A stretch of DNA of 64,000 nucleotides from Pseudomonadota bacterium (GCA_016201105.1 JACQDN010000030.1:169014-233013), one strand, 5' to 3'; counted from the stretch's first letter, positions 20,235 to 30,150 are shown. The notes: generated by a model not told the origin, from the letters alone. A program made the numbers and translations.

Positions 20235-21473
20235 CTATTTGCCCGCGTAGCTCACGCGCCAGACGGTTTTTCCTGCGTCGTCGGCGATCAAGAGGCTGCC
20301 GTCTTTCGCGACTGCCAAGCCCACCGGACGGCCCCAGACTCTGGCCGGGCTTGTCGTTCCGTCCCAGAAGCCGGTGGCGAAATCCTCGTAGCCGCCGACA
20401 GGCTTGCCGTTCGCGAATTTTACCCGAACCACTTTGTAGCCGGTGGGGGTGCTGCGATTCCACGAGCCGTGCAGCGCGACGAAGGCATCGCCTTTGTAGT
20501 CGGCGGGAAATTGCGTGCCTTCATAGAACGCCAGGCCGAGCGTTGCGGAGTGCGCCTGGAAAAGCAGATCCGGCGTTTTCGTCTTGGCGACGAGATCGGG
20601 GCGTTTGCTGCCATAGGTGGGATCGGGATGCGGGCCGATATAGGCGTAAGGCCAGCCGTAGAACTCGCCTTGCTGAAGGTGGGCGAGATAATCGGGCACC
20701 AAATCGTCGCCAAGCCCGTCGCGCTCGTTCACCGTGACGAAGAGATTGCCGGTGCCCGGATAGAACGTGATGCCGACGGGGTTTCGCAGCCCCGTCGCGA
20801 AGGGCGAAAGCGTGCCGTCCGCATTCACTTTCTGCACGCTGGCGCGCGTCGGCGCTTCGCCCTCTTCCACATTCGCGCCCGAGCCGATGGCGAGATAGAG
20901 ATCGCCCCTGGGACCGAACGCGATGTTGCGTGACCAGTGATCGCCGGCGCCGCCGAAATCCTCTTTGGTCACGCGCTGGCGAAGTCCGGCTTGTGTGCCG
21001 CCGTCCTTGTAAGGAATGCGCCACACGGCATTCACGTCGGCGACGTAGAGAAAGCCGCCATGGAACGCCAGGCCGTGCGGGCGATCGAAGCCGCTGGTGA
21101 AGGTGGACTTCATTTCCGCTTTGCCGTCGCCGTCGGCATCGCGCAGCAGCGTGATTTTTCCATCTCGGGGTTCGGAGAGAAACACATCGCCGTTCGGCGC
21201 CACCGCCAGCCAGCGCGGACTGGTGAGATGGGTTGCGAAAATCGACGCGACGAATCCCTTCGGCACGTGCAGCACGACATTGTCCGGCCGCGGAATAGTG
21301 ATCGACGAGTTGGCCACAGCGGGTGTCGCGTATGGTTTCGCCAGAGCGGTGGGTGAAATCATGGTCTTGGCGCCCGGCGCATCTTTTGCGGCAGGCCTTT
21401 GCACGAGCAGAGAGCCGCCGCCGATAGCCGCTAAGCCTATGATTGCGGCGAGAAATTTCCGCGAATGCCGCAA
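20235..21473 (-). CDS. PQQ-dependent sugar (sorbosone) dehydrogenase family protein
   Basis: RWLAVAPNGDVFLSEPRDGKI, RPHGLAFHGGFLYVAD, GLRNPVGITFYPGTGNLFVTVNERDGLGDDLVPDYLAHL, FVALHGSWNRSTPTGYKVVRVKF. Confidence 0.88.
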   Translation of the reverse strand: MRHSRKFLAAIIGLAAIGGGSLLVQRPAAKDAPGAKTMISPTALAKPYATPAVANSSITIPRPDNVVLHVPKGFVASIFATHLTSPRWLAVAPNGDVFLSEPRDGKITLLRDADGDGKAEMKSTFTSGFDRPHGLAFHGGFLYVADVNAVWRIPYKDGGTQAGLRQRVTKEDFGGAGDHWSRNIAFGPRGDLYLAIGSGANVEEGEAPTRASVQKVNADGTLSPFATGLRNPVGITFYPGTGNLFVTVNERDGLGDDLVPDYLAHLQQGEFYGWPYAYIGPHPDPTYGSKRPDLVAKTKTPDLLFQAHSATLGLAFYEGTQFPADYKGDAFVALHGSWNRSTPTGYKVVRVKFANGKPVGGYEDFATGFWDGTTSPARVWGRPVGLAVAKDGSLLIADDAGKTVWRVSYAGK

Positions 21474-21558
21474 ACTTGTCTCCCGCTACCGATGCCGGTC
21501 GTCAACTCCAGATTTACCAAGTTACCCGTATTCAGTCCCAGAACGTATGGGCCTTGCG

Positions 21559-21993
21559 ATGCGATCCTCCTTCTTGCACGCCGTCCTTCTCGGTCTTGCT
21601 CTGGCCGCAGCACCTGCCATGGCGCCCACGAAGGCAGACGAAAAGAAGGGCGCGCCGGTCCACAAGATCACCCAGTCCGAAAGCTTCATCATGCTGGAGC
21701 CGATGTATGCGACCGTTCTGGACGCGAACCATCCCTCTGGCCTGTTGATGGTGGCGATCGGGCTCGACATCCCCAACGAAGAGTTGCGCGGCGAAGCCGA
21801 TCACGCGCTGCCCGTGCTGCGCGATGCCTATATCCGCAATCTGATGAATTTCGCCGCCTCTTCGGTCAGGCCATGGCGCCAGCCCGACGTGGTCGAAATC
21901 GGCGCGCGGTTGCAGCGCGTGACCGATCGCGCGCTCAAACGCAAAGGCGCACAAGTACTGCTCGCCCAAATCGCGATCCACATTACGAAGTAG
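21559..21993 (+). CDS. Exported hypothetical protein (possible distant FliL-like)
   Basis: Signal peptide; LLMVAIGLDIPNEELRGEADHALPVLRDAYIRNLMNFA. Confidence 0.55.
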   Translation: MRSSFLHAVLLGLALAAAPAMAPTKADEKKGAPVHKITQSESFIMLEPMYATVLDANHPSGLLMVAIGLDIPNEELRGEADHALPVLRDAYIRNLMNFAASSVRPWRQPDVVEIGARLQRVTDRALKRKGAQVLLAQIAIHITK

Positions 21994-22002
21994 AGTTTTG
22001 CA

Positions 22003-22716
22003 TTATCCGGCGAGTGCGAGAGCGACCGCCGTCTGCGCTTCAGGATTGGAACCGACGGTCGTATGGGCGCCGGAGATGCGCACGTTCTTCGCCATATCCG
22101 TTTCATCCTGCAGGCACTGCCGCCAATCGACGATGCCGTCCTCTTCGGTATAGACCGCGGTCACCGGCACGCTCAGCGGCTGGGCGATCTCATCGCGGCG
22201 TGCCACCCAGCTCTCCTCGTGAAATGGCGCGAGCGCCTGGGCGAAAGGCTGCAACGGCGTCGTCACCGGAAAGCGGATGGGACTGCACAATGTCACGACG
22301 CTGCGCACCGTCGAAGGATTGCGCAGCGCCAGATGACGCGCGAGCACACCACCGAGGCTTATGCCGACGAGGTGGATCGGCCCTCTGGATTCCGTAATCA
22401 GGCTTGCGACCTTTGCATCCAAGCGCATGAGAATTGATTTGGTGGGTCCTGCATTGAAAAGGATCTCGGCCGTTTCCACGCGATAGTCGAGCGAACGCAG
22501 GAAATCGCGCAGCCGCGCCGTCGTCCAATCGCCGGCGAGGAAACCAGGCAGCACCAGCACGATCCGCCCGTCGCCGCGCGGCAGCGGCCCTTGCGGAAAT
22601 GGCGGTGGCTTCAGCGCAACGGTGGCGAGTGCTTCCATTTCCCGCGCCAGACTCTGCAATCCGAGTCCGGAATCCTTGTGCGGAAATTTCGCCGTCGCCT
22701 CGTGCAACTTTTTCAT
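22003..22716 (-). CDS. Alpha/beta hydrolase (esterase/lipase-like)
   Basis: IVLVLPGFLAGDWTTARLRDFLRSLDY, HLVGISLGGVLARHLA nucleophile elbow. Confidence 0.8.
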   Translation of the reverse strand: MKKLHEATAKFPHKDSGLGLQSLAREMEALATVALKPPPFPQGPLPRGDGRIVLVLPGFLAGDWTTARLRDFLRSLDYRVETAEILFNAGPTKSILMRLDAKVASLITESRGPIHLVGISLGGVLARHLALRNPSTVRSVVTLCSPIRFPVTTPLQPFAQALAPFHEESWVARRDEIAQPLSVPVTAVYTEEDGIVDWRQCLQDETDMAKNVRISGAHTTVGSNPEAQTAVALALAG

Positions 22717-22717
22717 G

Positions 22718-23506
22718 TCACTGGGCCGAGATACCGCCGTCGACTTTCAATTCTGCGCCGGTGACGAATTTGGATTCGTCGCTCGCCAGATAAAGTACCG
22801 CATAAGCGATATCGTCGGGCTCGCCGATTTTTCCAAGGGGGACCTGGCGGGCCAGTTTCGCATACGCCTCTTGCTTGCCGAAGCGCTCCACCAGCGGATC
22901 GAGAATGGGCGTGGCGATGAACACCGGATGCACGGAATTGGAGCGGATGCCGTAACCCTTGCGCGCGCAATAAAGCGCCACGGATTTGGAAAGATGGCGC
23001 ACCCCGGCTTTGGCCGAGTTGTAGGCCGCCATGTTGTGGCCCGCGATGATGCCGGAGATGGACGAGATATTGACGATGGAGCCGCCGAGGCCCGTCGCCT
23101 TCACCGTCTTGGCGATCAGCGCGACGGAAAGTTTGCAGCCCAGGAACACCCCGTCCAGATCGATCGCGTGCACGCGGCGCCATTCTTCCAGCGTGATGTC
23201 TTCGAGATCTTTGGTGAGGCCGATGCCGGCATTGTTCACCAGCACGTGCAATCCGCCGAACGCCATTTCCGTCGTGTTGAGAGCCCGCACCCAGTCGCCC
23301 TCGCTCGTCACGTCGTGCGGCACGGCGATGGCCGAACCTTTGCGCTGTTCGTTGAGCGAGGCGGCGATCTTCTGCGCGCCTTCCAGATTGACATCGGTGA
23401 TGGCGACACGCGCACCCTCGCGCGCCAGCATACGCGCCGCGGCCTCGCCCAAACCCTGCGCGCCACCGGTAATGAGCGCGATTTTCCCTTCAACACGACC
23501 TGACAT
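22718..23506 (-). CDS. SDR family oxidoreductase
   Basis: KIALITGGAQGLGEAAARMLAREGARVAITDV, NNAG, YNSAKAG. Confidence 0.92.
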   Translation of the reverse strand: MSGRVEGKIALITGGAQGLGEAAARMLAREGARVAITDVNLEGAQKIAASLNEQRKGSAIAVPHDVTSEGDWVRALNTTEMAFGGLHVLVNNAGIGLTKDLEDITLEEWRRVHAIDLDGVFLGCKLSVALIAKTVKATGLGGSIVNISSISGIIAGHNMAAYNSAKAGVRHLSKSVALYCARKGYGIRSNSVHPVFIATPILDPLVERFGKQEAYAKLARQVPLGKIGEPDDIAYAVLYLASDESKFVTGAELKVDGGISAQ

Positions 23507-23542
23507 GGATGACCCCGTGAATAGCGATTTCGCATATCACTC

Positions 23543-23724
23543 TACCCTCCCCTTGAGGGAGGGTCGAATTGGATGCGCGCGACAGCGCGGAGACAAATTC
23601 GGGGAGGGGTCAGGCCGAGGCCTTCAAACGCACGGGACATTCAGCGTATTGATTTACACAGCACGGCATGACCCCTCCCCGAAATTTGCTTGGCAAATTT
23701 CGACCCTCCCTCAAGGGGAGGGTG
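23543..23724. repeat. Repeat A copy (long form)
   Basis: taccctccccttgagggagggtcgaatt...ggggaggggtca...tgacccctccccgaaatttgcttggcaaatttcgaccctccctcaaggggagggt. Confidence 0.92.
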
Positions 23725-23726
23725 AA

Positions 23727-24530
23727 TCACCGCCCCGTAAACTTCGGCTCGCGCTTTTCGAGGAAGGCCTTTATCGCCTCTCTGTAATCTTCGCTGGTCG
23801 CCGCGAGTGCGTATTGGTCGAGGTCCATGAAGGCGGAAACGTGATGCAGCGCATTCGCTGCCGCATTCACCGACTGCTTGGACATGCGCACCGCATTGGG
23901 CGGAAGCTTGGCGATGCGCTGCGCCCATTCTTGCGCGCGGGACAGCACCTCGCCGTCGGGCGCGACATCGTCGGCGAGGCCCCACTCCAGCGCCTGTTTG
24001 GCGCCGGTGCGTTCGCCGAAAATCACAAAGCGCTTGGCGCGCGCCGGCCCGATGAGCGAGACGAGCCTGGGCACGGCGTGCCAGCTCATATTCATGCCGA
24101 GAGGAATTTCGGGCAGCGACGTCCAGGCGCTTTCGCCGAAGATGCGAAAATCGCAGGCCGCCGCCAGCGCCGCGCCGCCGCCGATGCAGAATTTCTCGAT
24201 CGCCAGGATAGTGACCTGTTCGACCCTCTCCCAGGCATCGCAAAGATCGGGACCGATCCTGACCATGTGACGGCGATCGAGCAGGCCGGCGGCTTTGCGC
24301 CGATCCATGGCGGGGTCTTTCAGATCCGCGCCCGCGGTGAACGCGCCTTTGCCGGTCAAGACGATTGCATGCGTTTCAAGATCGTCGGCGAAACTTTTCG
24401 CCGTCTCGGTGAGATCGAGGATCAATTCGCGAGACAACGCGTTGCGCCGATCGCCGCGATCGATGGTGACGGTGGCCACCGCCCCTTCGCGGACGATGGT
24501 GATGAAGTTGCCGATTTTGGTGGCGGTCAT
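23727..24530 (-). CDS. Enoyl-CoA hydratase/isomerase family protein
   Basis: AIVLTGKGAFTAGADLKD, AIEKFCIGGGAALAAACDFRIFGESA. Confidence 0.9.
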   Translation of the reverse strand: MTATKIGNFITIVREGAVATVTIDRGDRRNALSRELILDLTETAKSFADDLETHAIVLTGKGAFTAGADLKDPAMDRRKAAGLLDRRHMVRIGPDLCDAWERVEQVTILAIEKFCIGGGAALAAACDFRIFGESAWTSLPEIPLGMNMSWHAVPRLVSLIGPARAKRFVIFGERTGAKQALEWGLADDVAPDGEVLSRAQEWAQRIAKLPPNAVRMSKQSVNAAANALHHVSAFMDLDQYALAATSEDYREAIKAFLEKREPKFTGR

Positions 24531-24545
24531 GTCACCACACTATCT

Positions 24546-24570
24546 CCCTCTCCCCCTTCGGGGGAGAGGG
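24546..24570. terminator. Hairpin CCCTCTCCCCC-TTC-GGGGGAGAGGG
   Basis: Perfect inverted repeat between two minus-strand genes. Confidence 0.5.
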
Positions 24571-24572
24571 AA

Positions 24573-25394
24573 TCAGATGGGACTCTGCAGCCGGTGCGCG
24601 ATGTTTAAAATCGTCGTGCGCGGTAGATAGGGCACCAGCCGCGCGAGGGCGCGGTTGCGAAAACCGGTGATCAGCACGCGCTGGTTTTTCTGAAAGGCGC
24701 GATAGCCGGCCTTGGCCACGCTCATGCTGGTGACGGGCGTGCCCAGCGTCGAGAGCCGCGTGGCGCCGGTGCCGGCGCGTTCGCGGAATTTGCTGGCCGT
24801 GGGTCCCGGACAAAGGCAGCTGACTTGTACGCCGGTCCCCTGCGCTTCGCGCCACAGCGCTTCGGAGAACGAAAGCACAAAGGCTTTGCTGGCGTAGTAG
24901 ATCGCCATCAGCGGGCCGGGCTGGAAGGCCGCGGTGGAGGCGACGTTCAAAACGCCGCCGCGTTTGTTTGCGAGCATGAACGGCCAGAAGGCGTGGGTGA
25001 GTTCGACGAGGGCTCGCACGTTCAAATCGATCATGCCGAGCTGATCGGATTCTTTCGAGCTGTCGAACGCACCGGCAATGCCGTAGCCCGCATTGTTCAC
25101 TAGCACATCGACCGCGAGACCGCGGGCGCGAATATCGTCGGCAAGCTTGTGCCCTGCGCCTTGGACGCCAAGATCGGATGCGATCGCTGTCGTGGTCACA
25201 TTGTATTTCTGCGCCAGGCGCGCGGCTTCCTGTTTCAGGGCCGGTTCGGAGCGCGCCACGAGAATGAGATTGTAGCCGTCCTTGGCGAAACATTCGGCGA
25301 GATCCAGACCGATACCGCCGGATGCGCCGGTGACGAGCGCGGTTTGTCCTTCACCTTTTCTCTTGCGTGCCATGAAATTTCTCCGTGATTGCAA
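24573..25394 (-). CDS. SDR family oxidoreductase
   Basis: TALVTGASGGIGLDLAECFAKDGYNLILVARSE, NNAGYG, YYASKAFVLSFSEAL. Confidence 0.9.
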   Translation of the reverse strand: MQSRRNFMARKRKGEGQTALVTGASGGIGLDLAECFAKDGYNLILVARSEPALKQEAARLAQKYNVTTTAIASDLGVQGAGHKLADDIRARGLAVDVLVNNAGYGIAGAFDSSKESDQLGMIDLNVRALVELTHAFWPFMLANKRGGVLNVASTAAFQPGPLMAIYYASKAFVLSFSEALWREAQGTGVQVSCLCPGPTASKFRERAGTGATRLSTLGTPVTSMSVAKAGYRAFQKNQRVLITGFRNRALARLVPYLPRTTILNIAHRLQSPI

Positions 25395-26009
25395 TTAGGT
25401 ATTTGCGATGGCGCGCCACAGCGCCTCTTCCATGTCCGCGGCGGTCTCAGCATCGAACGCGAGTGCGCCTTGCGCCGAAAACTTCACCAGCCCGGCGCAA
25501 GCGCCCCACATCAGCGCCACCACCATCATGGGATCGAGATCGCGCAGATCGCCGGAACGCCGCGCGTCCCTGACGAAGGTTTCGGCGGCGCTTGCATAGT
25601 TGCGCGACAGCGCACGGCTTTCCGCATCGAGATAGGCGGCATGATGATGAAGGTCCATGAAGCGGATGGCGCGGGGAAAGGCGCGGGCGAACAGCGTCAT
25701 GCGCTGCCAATAGTGCGAGAAGGTCTGGCGCGGGGTTGCACCCTCGTAAGGCGGCGCCAGCACCACTTCGTTGTATTGCTTCTTCCAATAGCGATAGAGC
25801 GCGTTGACCAGGGCTTCCTTGGTTTCGAAGTAGCGATAGATGGTGCCGGTCGCGACGCCGGCTTTCAGCGCGATTTCGGGCACCGCGACACCGTCGAAGC
25901 CCCTTGTTTCGAATAGCTCAAGCGCCGCTTCCAGAATCCGCGGACGCTTGGCGTCCTGCGGTTCTTCGCGGTCGAGACGCTTGCGAACGACAACCTTGTC
26001 CGTGTGCAT
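25395..26009 (-). CDS. TetR/AcrR family transcriptional regulator
   Basis: ILEAALELFETRGFDGVAVPEIALKAGVATGTIYRYFETKEALVNALYRYW. Confidence 0.92.
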   Translation of the reverse strand: MHTDKVVVRKRLDREEPQDAKRPRILEAALELFETRGFDGVAVPEIALKAGVATGTIYRYFETKEALVNALYRYWKKQYNEVVLAPPYEGATPRQTFSHYWQRMTLFARAFPRAIRFMDLHHHAAYLDAESRALSRNYASAAETFVRDARRSGDLRDLDPMMVVALMWGACAGLVKFSAQGALAFDAETAADMEEALWRAIANT

Positions 26010-26019
26010 TTTGCACTTG

Positions 26020-26037
26020 TGAATGAATATTCATTCA
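26020..26037. promoter_or_regulatory. Palindromic operator TGAATGAATATTCATTCA
   Basis: Perfect 18-bp palindrome 11 bp upstream of the TetR gene start. Confidence 0.75.
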
Positions 26038-26169
26038 TCGTCAAGTGTTAAGGAACACCAGTGATCCCAAGGGTTTGATCGGAACCACCGTCGCAGTGTG
26101 GCCAGACTTTGTGCCACAATCGGACCAACGTAGGATTTTTGGGCAAGATTTTCGGCCAAGAATTTCAGC

Positions 26170-27768
26170 ATGAAAAACGCGTTGGGTCCCATCGCCTGCG
26201 CCGGGTTGAGCGGGGCGGCTTTCTTTCTCTCCACCGGATTTGGGGAGTTGTGGTGGCTTGCCTGGTTCGCACCGGTCCCGGTGCTGGTGCTCGCGTTCGG
26301 CAAAACCAATCCGATGGTGGTGATCGCAGCGGCGATCGGCGCAATGGCGCTCGGCGCCTCGAGCGCGCTGCTTCCTTACCTCGGACTGGTGCCGCTTCAG
26401 ACGATGGGCGCGGCGCTGGCGCTGGAAGGCATCGCCTTCGCGGTCTGTGCGATGGCGGCGCGATTCACCTCGCGCGTTCTTTTTCCCCTGGCGGGACCGT
26501 TGTGTTTCGCCGCGCTTTGGACGGCGTGGGACTTTCTCGCCTCGCACGGACCGGACGGCGCGATCTTCTCGCCGGCTTACAGCCAGGCCGGTTTTCCGAT
26601 TCTGATCCAGTCCGCTTCGCTGGTGGGCATGTGGGGCGTCACATTTCTTGTCGGGCTTCTCGCGGGACTGACGGCGCTTTCTTTCGCAACCCGCAATGCA
26701 ACGCCGGTGCTGCTGGCGGCGGGGCTCTTCGCGCTCAATCTCACGGTCGGCGCGATCCGCATGGAATTGGCCGACAGCGAAAAGACGCGCGTCGTGATGA
26801 TCGACAGCGATATTCTCACGGAAGCCTCGGCCATCGACCGCGAAGATCTGGCGATGGGCGCGATTACGGCTTACGCGGGCAAGAGCCGGCTGCTGGCGCA
26901 AAGCGCAGCGCTGATCGTGCTGCCGGAAAAAATCGCCATCGTGCGGCCGCAGTGGAAAGACGCGGTGCAAAGCGAGTTCCAGCACGTCGCCGATGCCACG
27001 GGGGCGGCCATTGTCGGCGGCTTCAATGTGCAAGGGCCGGCAGGCCTTGAAAGCCAGACCTGGGTGTTTCAATCCAATTCGCCGATGCTCACTTACAACG
27101 AGCGCGTTCCCGGTCCCGCCTTTGGCGCCCAAGCCGATCTGGCTTATTCGGGCGCGACGGACGGCGACGCGCTGATCGAAGCCTCCAGTCACATGAACTA
27201 TCAGGCGCTACTGCGCGAGGATGCGCTGCGCACGCACGCGCCGCTCGTCGCCGTGCCGGCCTGGGACTTCGGCATCGATACGAATCTGCAATCGCGCATC
27301 GCGATTCTGCGCAGTGTCGAAAACGGTTTCGCGTTGGCGCGCAACGCGCGGCACGGCGCGATGCTGCTCAGCGATCCATACGGCCGCGTTGCAGCGATGA
27401 AAAAGACCGGCGGTGACGGCTTTTCCACCCTCGTCGCCAATGTGGCGACCGGCGCGGGTTCCGGCTACACGCTCTATGACGTAATCGGCGATGCGTTTGC
27501 CTGGGTCTGCGCCTGCTTTGCGGGCGCGATGCTATTCGCCGCTTTCGTCCGCATGGTCATGGGCAAGAGCGGATTCAGACTGCGCGATCTGCGCATGAGA
27601 CCGTTCAGCGGAATTTTGCAGCCGGTGTGGAGTGCGAGTTTCACCCTCCCTCGGGAGGGTCGAAAAATTCGTAGCGCAGCGGAGAATTTTTCGGGGAGGA
27701 TCAGGACGCGCTATCTTCCGCATCCTCCCCGAAGCGCTTCGCGCTTCGACCCTCCCGAGGGAGGGTAG
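26170..27768 (+). CDS. Apolipoprotein N-acyltransferase (Lnt)-like membrane/nitrilase-fold protein, apparently lacking catalytic residues; repeat-encoded C-terminus
   Basis: N-terminal TM segments, TAWDFLASHGPDGAIFSPAYSQAGFPILIQSASLVGMWGVTFLVG Lnt-like; nitrilase-like domain with LIVLPEK; final residues FTLPREGRKIRSAAENFSGRIRTRYLPHPPRSASRFDPPEGG lie in repeat A. Confidence 0.7.
   Translation: MKNALGPIACAGLSGAAFFLSTGFGELWWLAWFAPVPVLVLAFGKTNPMVVIAAAIGAMALGASSALLPYLGLVPLQTMGAALALEGIAFAVCAMAARFTSRVLFPLAGPLCFAALWTAWDFLASHGPDGAIFSPAYSQAGFPILIQSASLVGMWGVTFLVGLLAGLTALSFATRNATPVLLAAGLFALNLTVGAIRMELADSEKTRVVMIDSDILTEASAIDREDLAMGAITAYAGKSRLLAQSAALIVLPEKIAIVRPQWKDAVQSEFQHVADATGAAIVGGFNVQGPAGLESQTWVFQSNSPMLTYNERVPGPAFGAQADLAYSGATDGDALIEASSHMNYQALLREDALRTHAPLVAVPAWDFGIDTNLQSRIAILRSVENGFALARNARHGAMLLSDPYGRVAAMKKTGGDGFSTLVANVATGAGSGYTLYDVIGDAFAWVCACFAGAMLFAAFVRMVMGKSGFRLRDLRMRPFSGILQPVWSASFTLPREGRKIRSAAENFSGRIRTRYLPHPPRSASRFDPPEGG
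27643..27767. repeat. Repeat A copy
   Basis: accctccctcgggagggtcgaaaaattcg...cggggaggatcaggacg...catcctccccgaagcgcttcgcgcttcgaccctcccgagggagggt. Confidence 0.9.
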
Positions 27769-27771
27769 TTC

Positions 27772-28890
27772 TTATTCCGCCGCCAGCGCGCTTGGGGTCA
27801 GCAGCGACTTTCCGCCGTTGAGCGTCATCAGATATTTGATGCCTTCCTCGGCGATGTCGTCGCCGATCATGCGGTCGCTTTCGCTATGCAGTTCGGCCAT
27901 GTCGACATACGCCGCGTAGGTGGCGCGGGTGCGATCGGTGATGATGCCGGCCTTGAGCAGCGTCTTGATGAGCACGCGGAAGATGGAGGTGGAATCCTTC
28001 ATGCGCTCGCGCAGTTTCGCGTCGGTGAAGGCTTCCATCATGGCGCCTTGCGCCCACTGCCAGTCGAGGCCGAATTCGGCATAGAGCCATTTCTTCTGTT
28101 CGGGCGAGCCGATGTTGCGCAAGAGGCCCATGAAGACTTGCGCGGCCCAATCCTCGATCTTGTTGCGCTCGTCTTCGGAGAGTTTGGGGATGGTGCGGTC
28201 GGCCCAGATCTTTCCGAACTTGTGATGAAAGGCTTCATCCGTCATCACCAGCTGGCAGAGCCGCTTGAGCAGCGGATCTTCGGCGTAGGTGTAGAACGTG
28301 GCGAAGGCGCCCATGGCGAGGCCTTCGACCAGCATCTGCATGCCCACGAGCTTCTTCCACACGAAAGGCGACAGCACCATTTCGGTGAGCAGATTGCCCA
28401 GCGCGGGTCCGACCGGCACCGGCTTGCCCCAGCGCGCTTTGATGTAAGCCGCGAACGCGGTGACGTGGCGGGCTTCTTCGCGGGTCTGGTTGGCGGCGTA
28501 TTCCTGCGCGCCGGGGTCCTTGAGGATGTGGCAGAGCGAAGCCGACAGCGCCAGCGCGCCCTGCTCGCCATGCAGGATCGACGACATCGAAAACAGCACG
28601 CCGGTATTCATGAATTTGATTTTTTGCTTTTCGGTGAGCTTGTCGCCGATAGCCGTCTGCAATTCGAGACTCATCTTCGGCGGGATGAGATAGGCGTTCT
28701 CCATATCCCACGGCGCGTCGAAGTCGATGTACTTCTTGTCGAGCGGATCCCAGAAATGATCGTGGGTGGCGGAGATGATCTTGTCGAAGGCGGTGGAGCG
28801 CCTGCCATAGCGCTCCACTTCCAGCATGGCGGGAAAATCGTGCGGATCGGCGGCATCGTAGGCCGGATCCTTGGTGATGTTGGTGTCCAT
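27772..28890 (-). CDS. Ferritin-like diiron-carboxylate protein, paralog 2
   Basis: ITKDPAYDAADPHDFPAMLEVERYGRRSTAFDKIISATHDHFWDPLDKKYIDF...EEARH...DEAFHHKFG. Confidence 0.8.
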   Translation of the reverse strand: MDTNITKDPAYDAADPHDFPAMLEVERYGRRSTAFDKIISATHDHFWDPLDKKYIDFDAPWDMENAYLIPPKMSLELQTAIGDKLTEKQKIKFMNTGVLFSMSSILHGEQGALALSASLCHILKDPGAQEYAANQTREEARHVTAFAAYIKARWGKPVPVGPALGNLLTEMVLSPFVWKKLVGMQMLVEGLAMGAFATFYTYAEDPLLKRLCQLVMTDEAFHHKFGKIWADRTIPKLSEDERNKIEDWAAQVFMGLLRNIGSPEQKKWLYAEFGLDWQWAQGAMMEAFTDAKLRERMKDSTSIFRVLIKTLLKAGIITDRTRATYAAYVDMAELHSESDRMIGDDIAEEGIKYLMTLNGGKSLLTPSALAAE

Positions 28891-28903
28891 CGGTTCCTCC
28901 CCA

Positions 28904-29028
28904 ACCCTCCCCTGGGGAGGGTCAAAAATTGAGCGGAGCGAAATTTTTGGGGAGGATCAGGACGAGCTATCTCCTTCCACATCCTCCCCGAAATCGCTTC
29001 GCGATTTCGGCCCTCCCGAGGGAGGGCA
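28904..29028. repeat. Repeat A copy between two diiron-protein paralogs
   Basis: accctcccctggggagggtcaaaaattgagcgg...ggggaggatcagg...atcctccccgaaatcgcttcgcgatttcggccctcccgagggaggg. Confidence 0.9.
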
Positions 29029-29034
29029 GTCTCT

Positions 29035-30150
29035 TTACTCCGCGGCCAGCAGCGACGGCGCCGTCATCTTTCCGCCGTTGAGCTTGATGAGATATTTGAT
29101 GCCTTCTTCGGCGATGTCGTCGCCGACCATGCGATCGCCTTCGGCATAGAGTTCCTGCATGTCGATGTAAGCCGCATATACACCTTTGGTGCGTTCGGTG
29201 ATGATGCCGGCTTTCAGCAGCGTCTTGATGAGGACGCGAAAGATGTTGGTGGCCTCCTGCATCTCCACGCGAATCTGGGCGTCGGTGAAGGCTTCCATGA
29301 ACGCTGACTGGCACCACGCGGGGTCGAGACCGACTTCGCGGTAGATCCATTCCTTCTGGTCGGGGCTGCCCAGATTGAACAGCAGGATTTGGAACACCTG
29401 CGCGGCCCAGTCTTCGATCAACTCGTGTTCGCTCTTGGAGAGATTGGGGATCGTGCGATCGGCCCAGATCTTTCCGAACTTGTGATGGAAGGCTTCGTCT
29501 GTCATGACGAGCTGGCAGGTCTGGCGCAGCAGTGGATCGCGCGCTTCCTTGTAGAGCGTGGCGAACGCGCCCATCGCGAGGCCTTCGATCAGCATCTGCA
29601 TGCCGACAAGTTTCTTCCACACCAGCGGCGAGCCGACGAGCTCGTTGAGCAAACTGCCGAGCGCGGGCCCGACTTGAACCGGCTTACCCCAGCGCGCCTG
29701 GATGTATTTCGTGAAGGCGGTGACGTGACGGGCTTCTTCGCGCGTCTGGTTCGCCGCGTATTCCTGCGCGCCCGGATCGCGCAGGATGTGACAGAGTGAG
29801 GCCGAGAGTGACAGCGCGCCCTGCTCGCCGTGCAGGATCGAGGACATCGTCCACAGCGTGTCGAGATTGGCGAGCTTGATCTTGTTACGCTCGTCGAGTT
29901 TTTCCGCGATTGCGGTTTTCAGATCGCCGTTCAATTCAGGATTGACGAGATACTCCTTCTCCATGTCGAAGGGTGCGGAGAAGTCGATGTATTTCCTGTC
30001 CAGCGGATCCCAGAAATGGTCATGGGTAGCGGAGATGATCTTGTCGAAGGCGGTGGAGCGGTCGCCGTAGCGGTTGACTTCCAGCATGGCGGGAAAATCG
30101 TTCGGGTCGACGGCGTTGTAGGCAGGATCCTTGGTGATGTTGCTGTCCAC
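29035..30150 (-). CDS. Ferritin-like diiron-carboxylate protein, paralog 3
   Basis: ITKDPAYNAVDPNDFPAMLEVNRYGDRSTAFDKIISATHDHFWDPLDRKYIDF...EEARH...IEGLAMG...DEAFHHKFG. Confidence 0.8.
   Translation of the reverse strand: MDSNITKDPAYNAVDPNDFPAMLEVNRYGDRSTAFDKIISATHDHFWDPLDRKYIDFSAPFDMEKEYLVNPELNGDLKTAIAEKLDERNKIKLANLDTLWTMSSILHGEQGALSLSASLCHILRDPGAQEYAANQTREEARHVTAFTKYIQARWGKPVQVGPALGSLLNELVGSPLVWKKLVGMQMLIEGLAMGAFATLYKEARDPLLRQTCQLVMTDEAFHHKFGKIWADRTIPNLSKSEHELIEDWAAQVFQILLFNLGSPDQKEWIYREVGLDPAWCQSAFMEAFTDAQIRVEMQEATNIFRVLIKTLLKAGIITERTKGVYAAYIDMQELYAEGDRMVGDDIAEEGIKYLIKLNGGKMTAPSLLAAE

Noticed and set aside
26041-27192. 383-aa minus-strand ORF
   Set aside because: Antisense to the Lnt-like gene; Arg/His-rich spurious frame.
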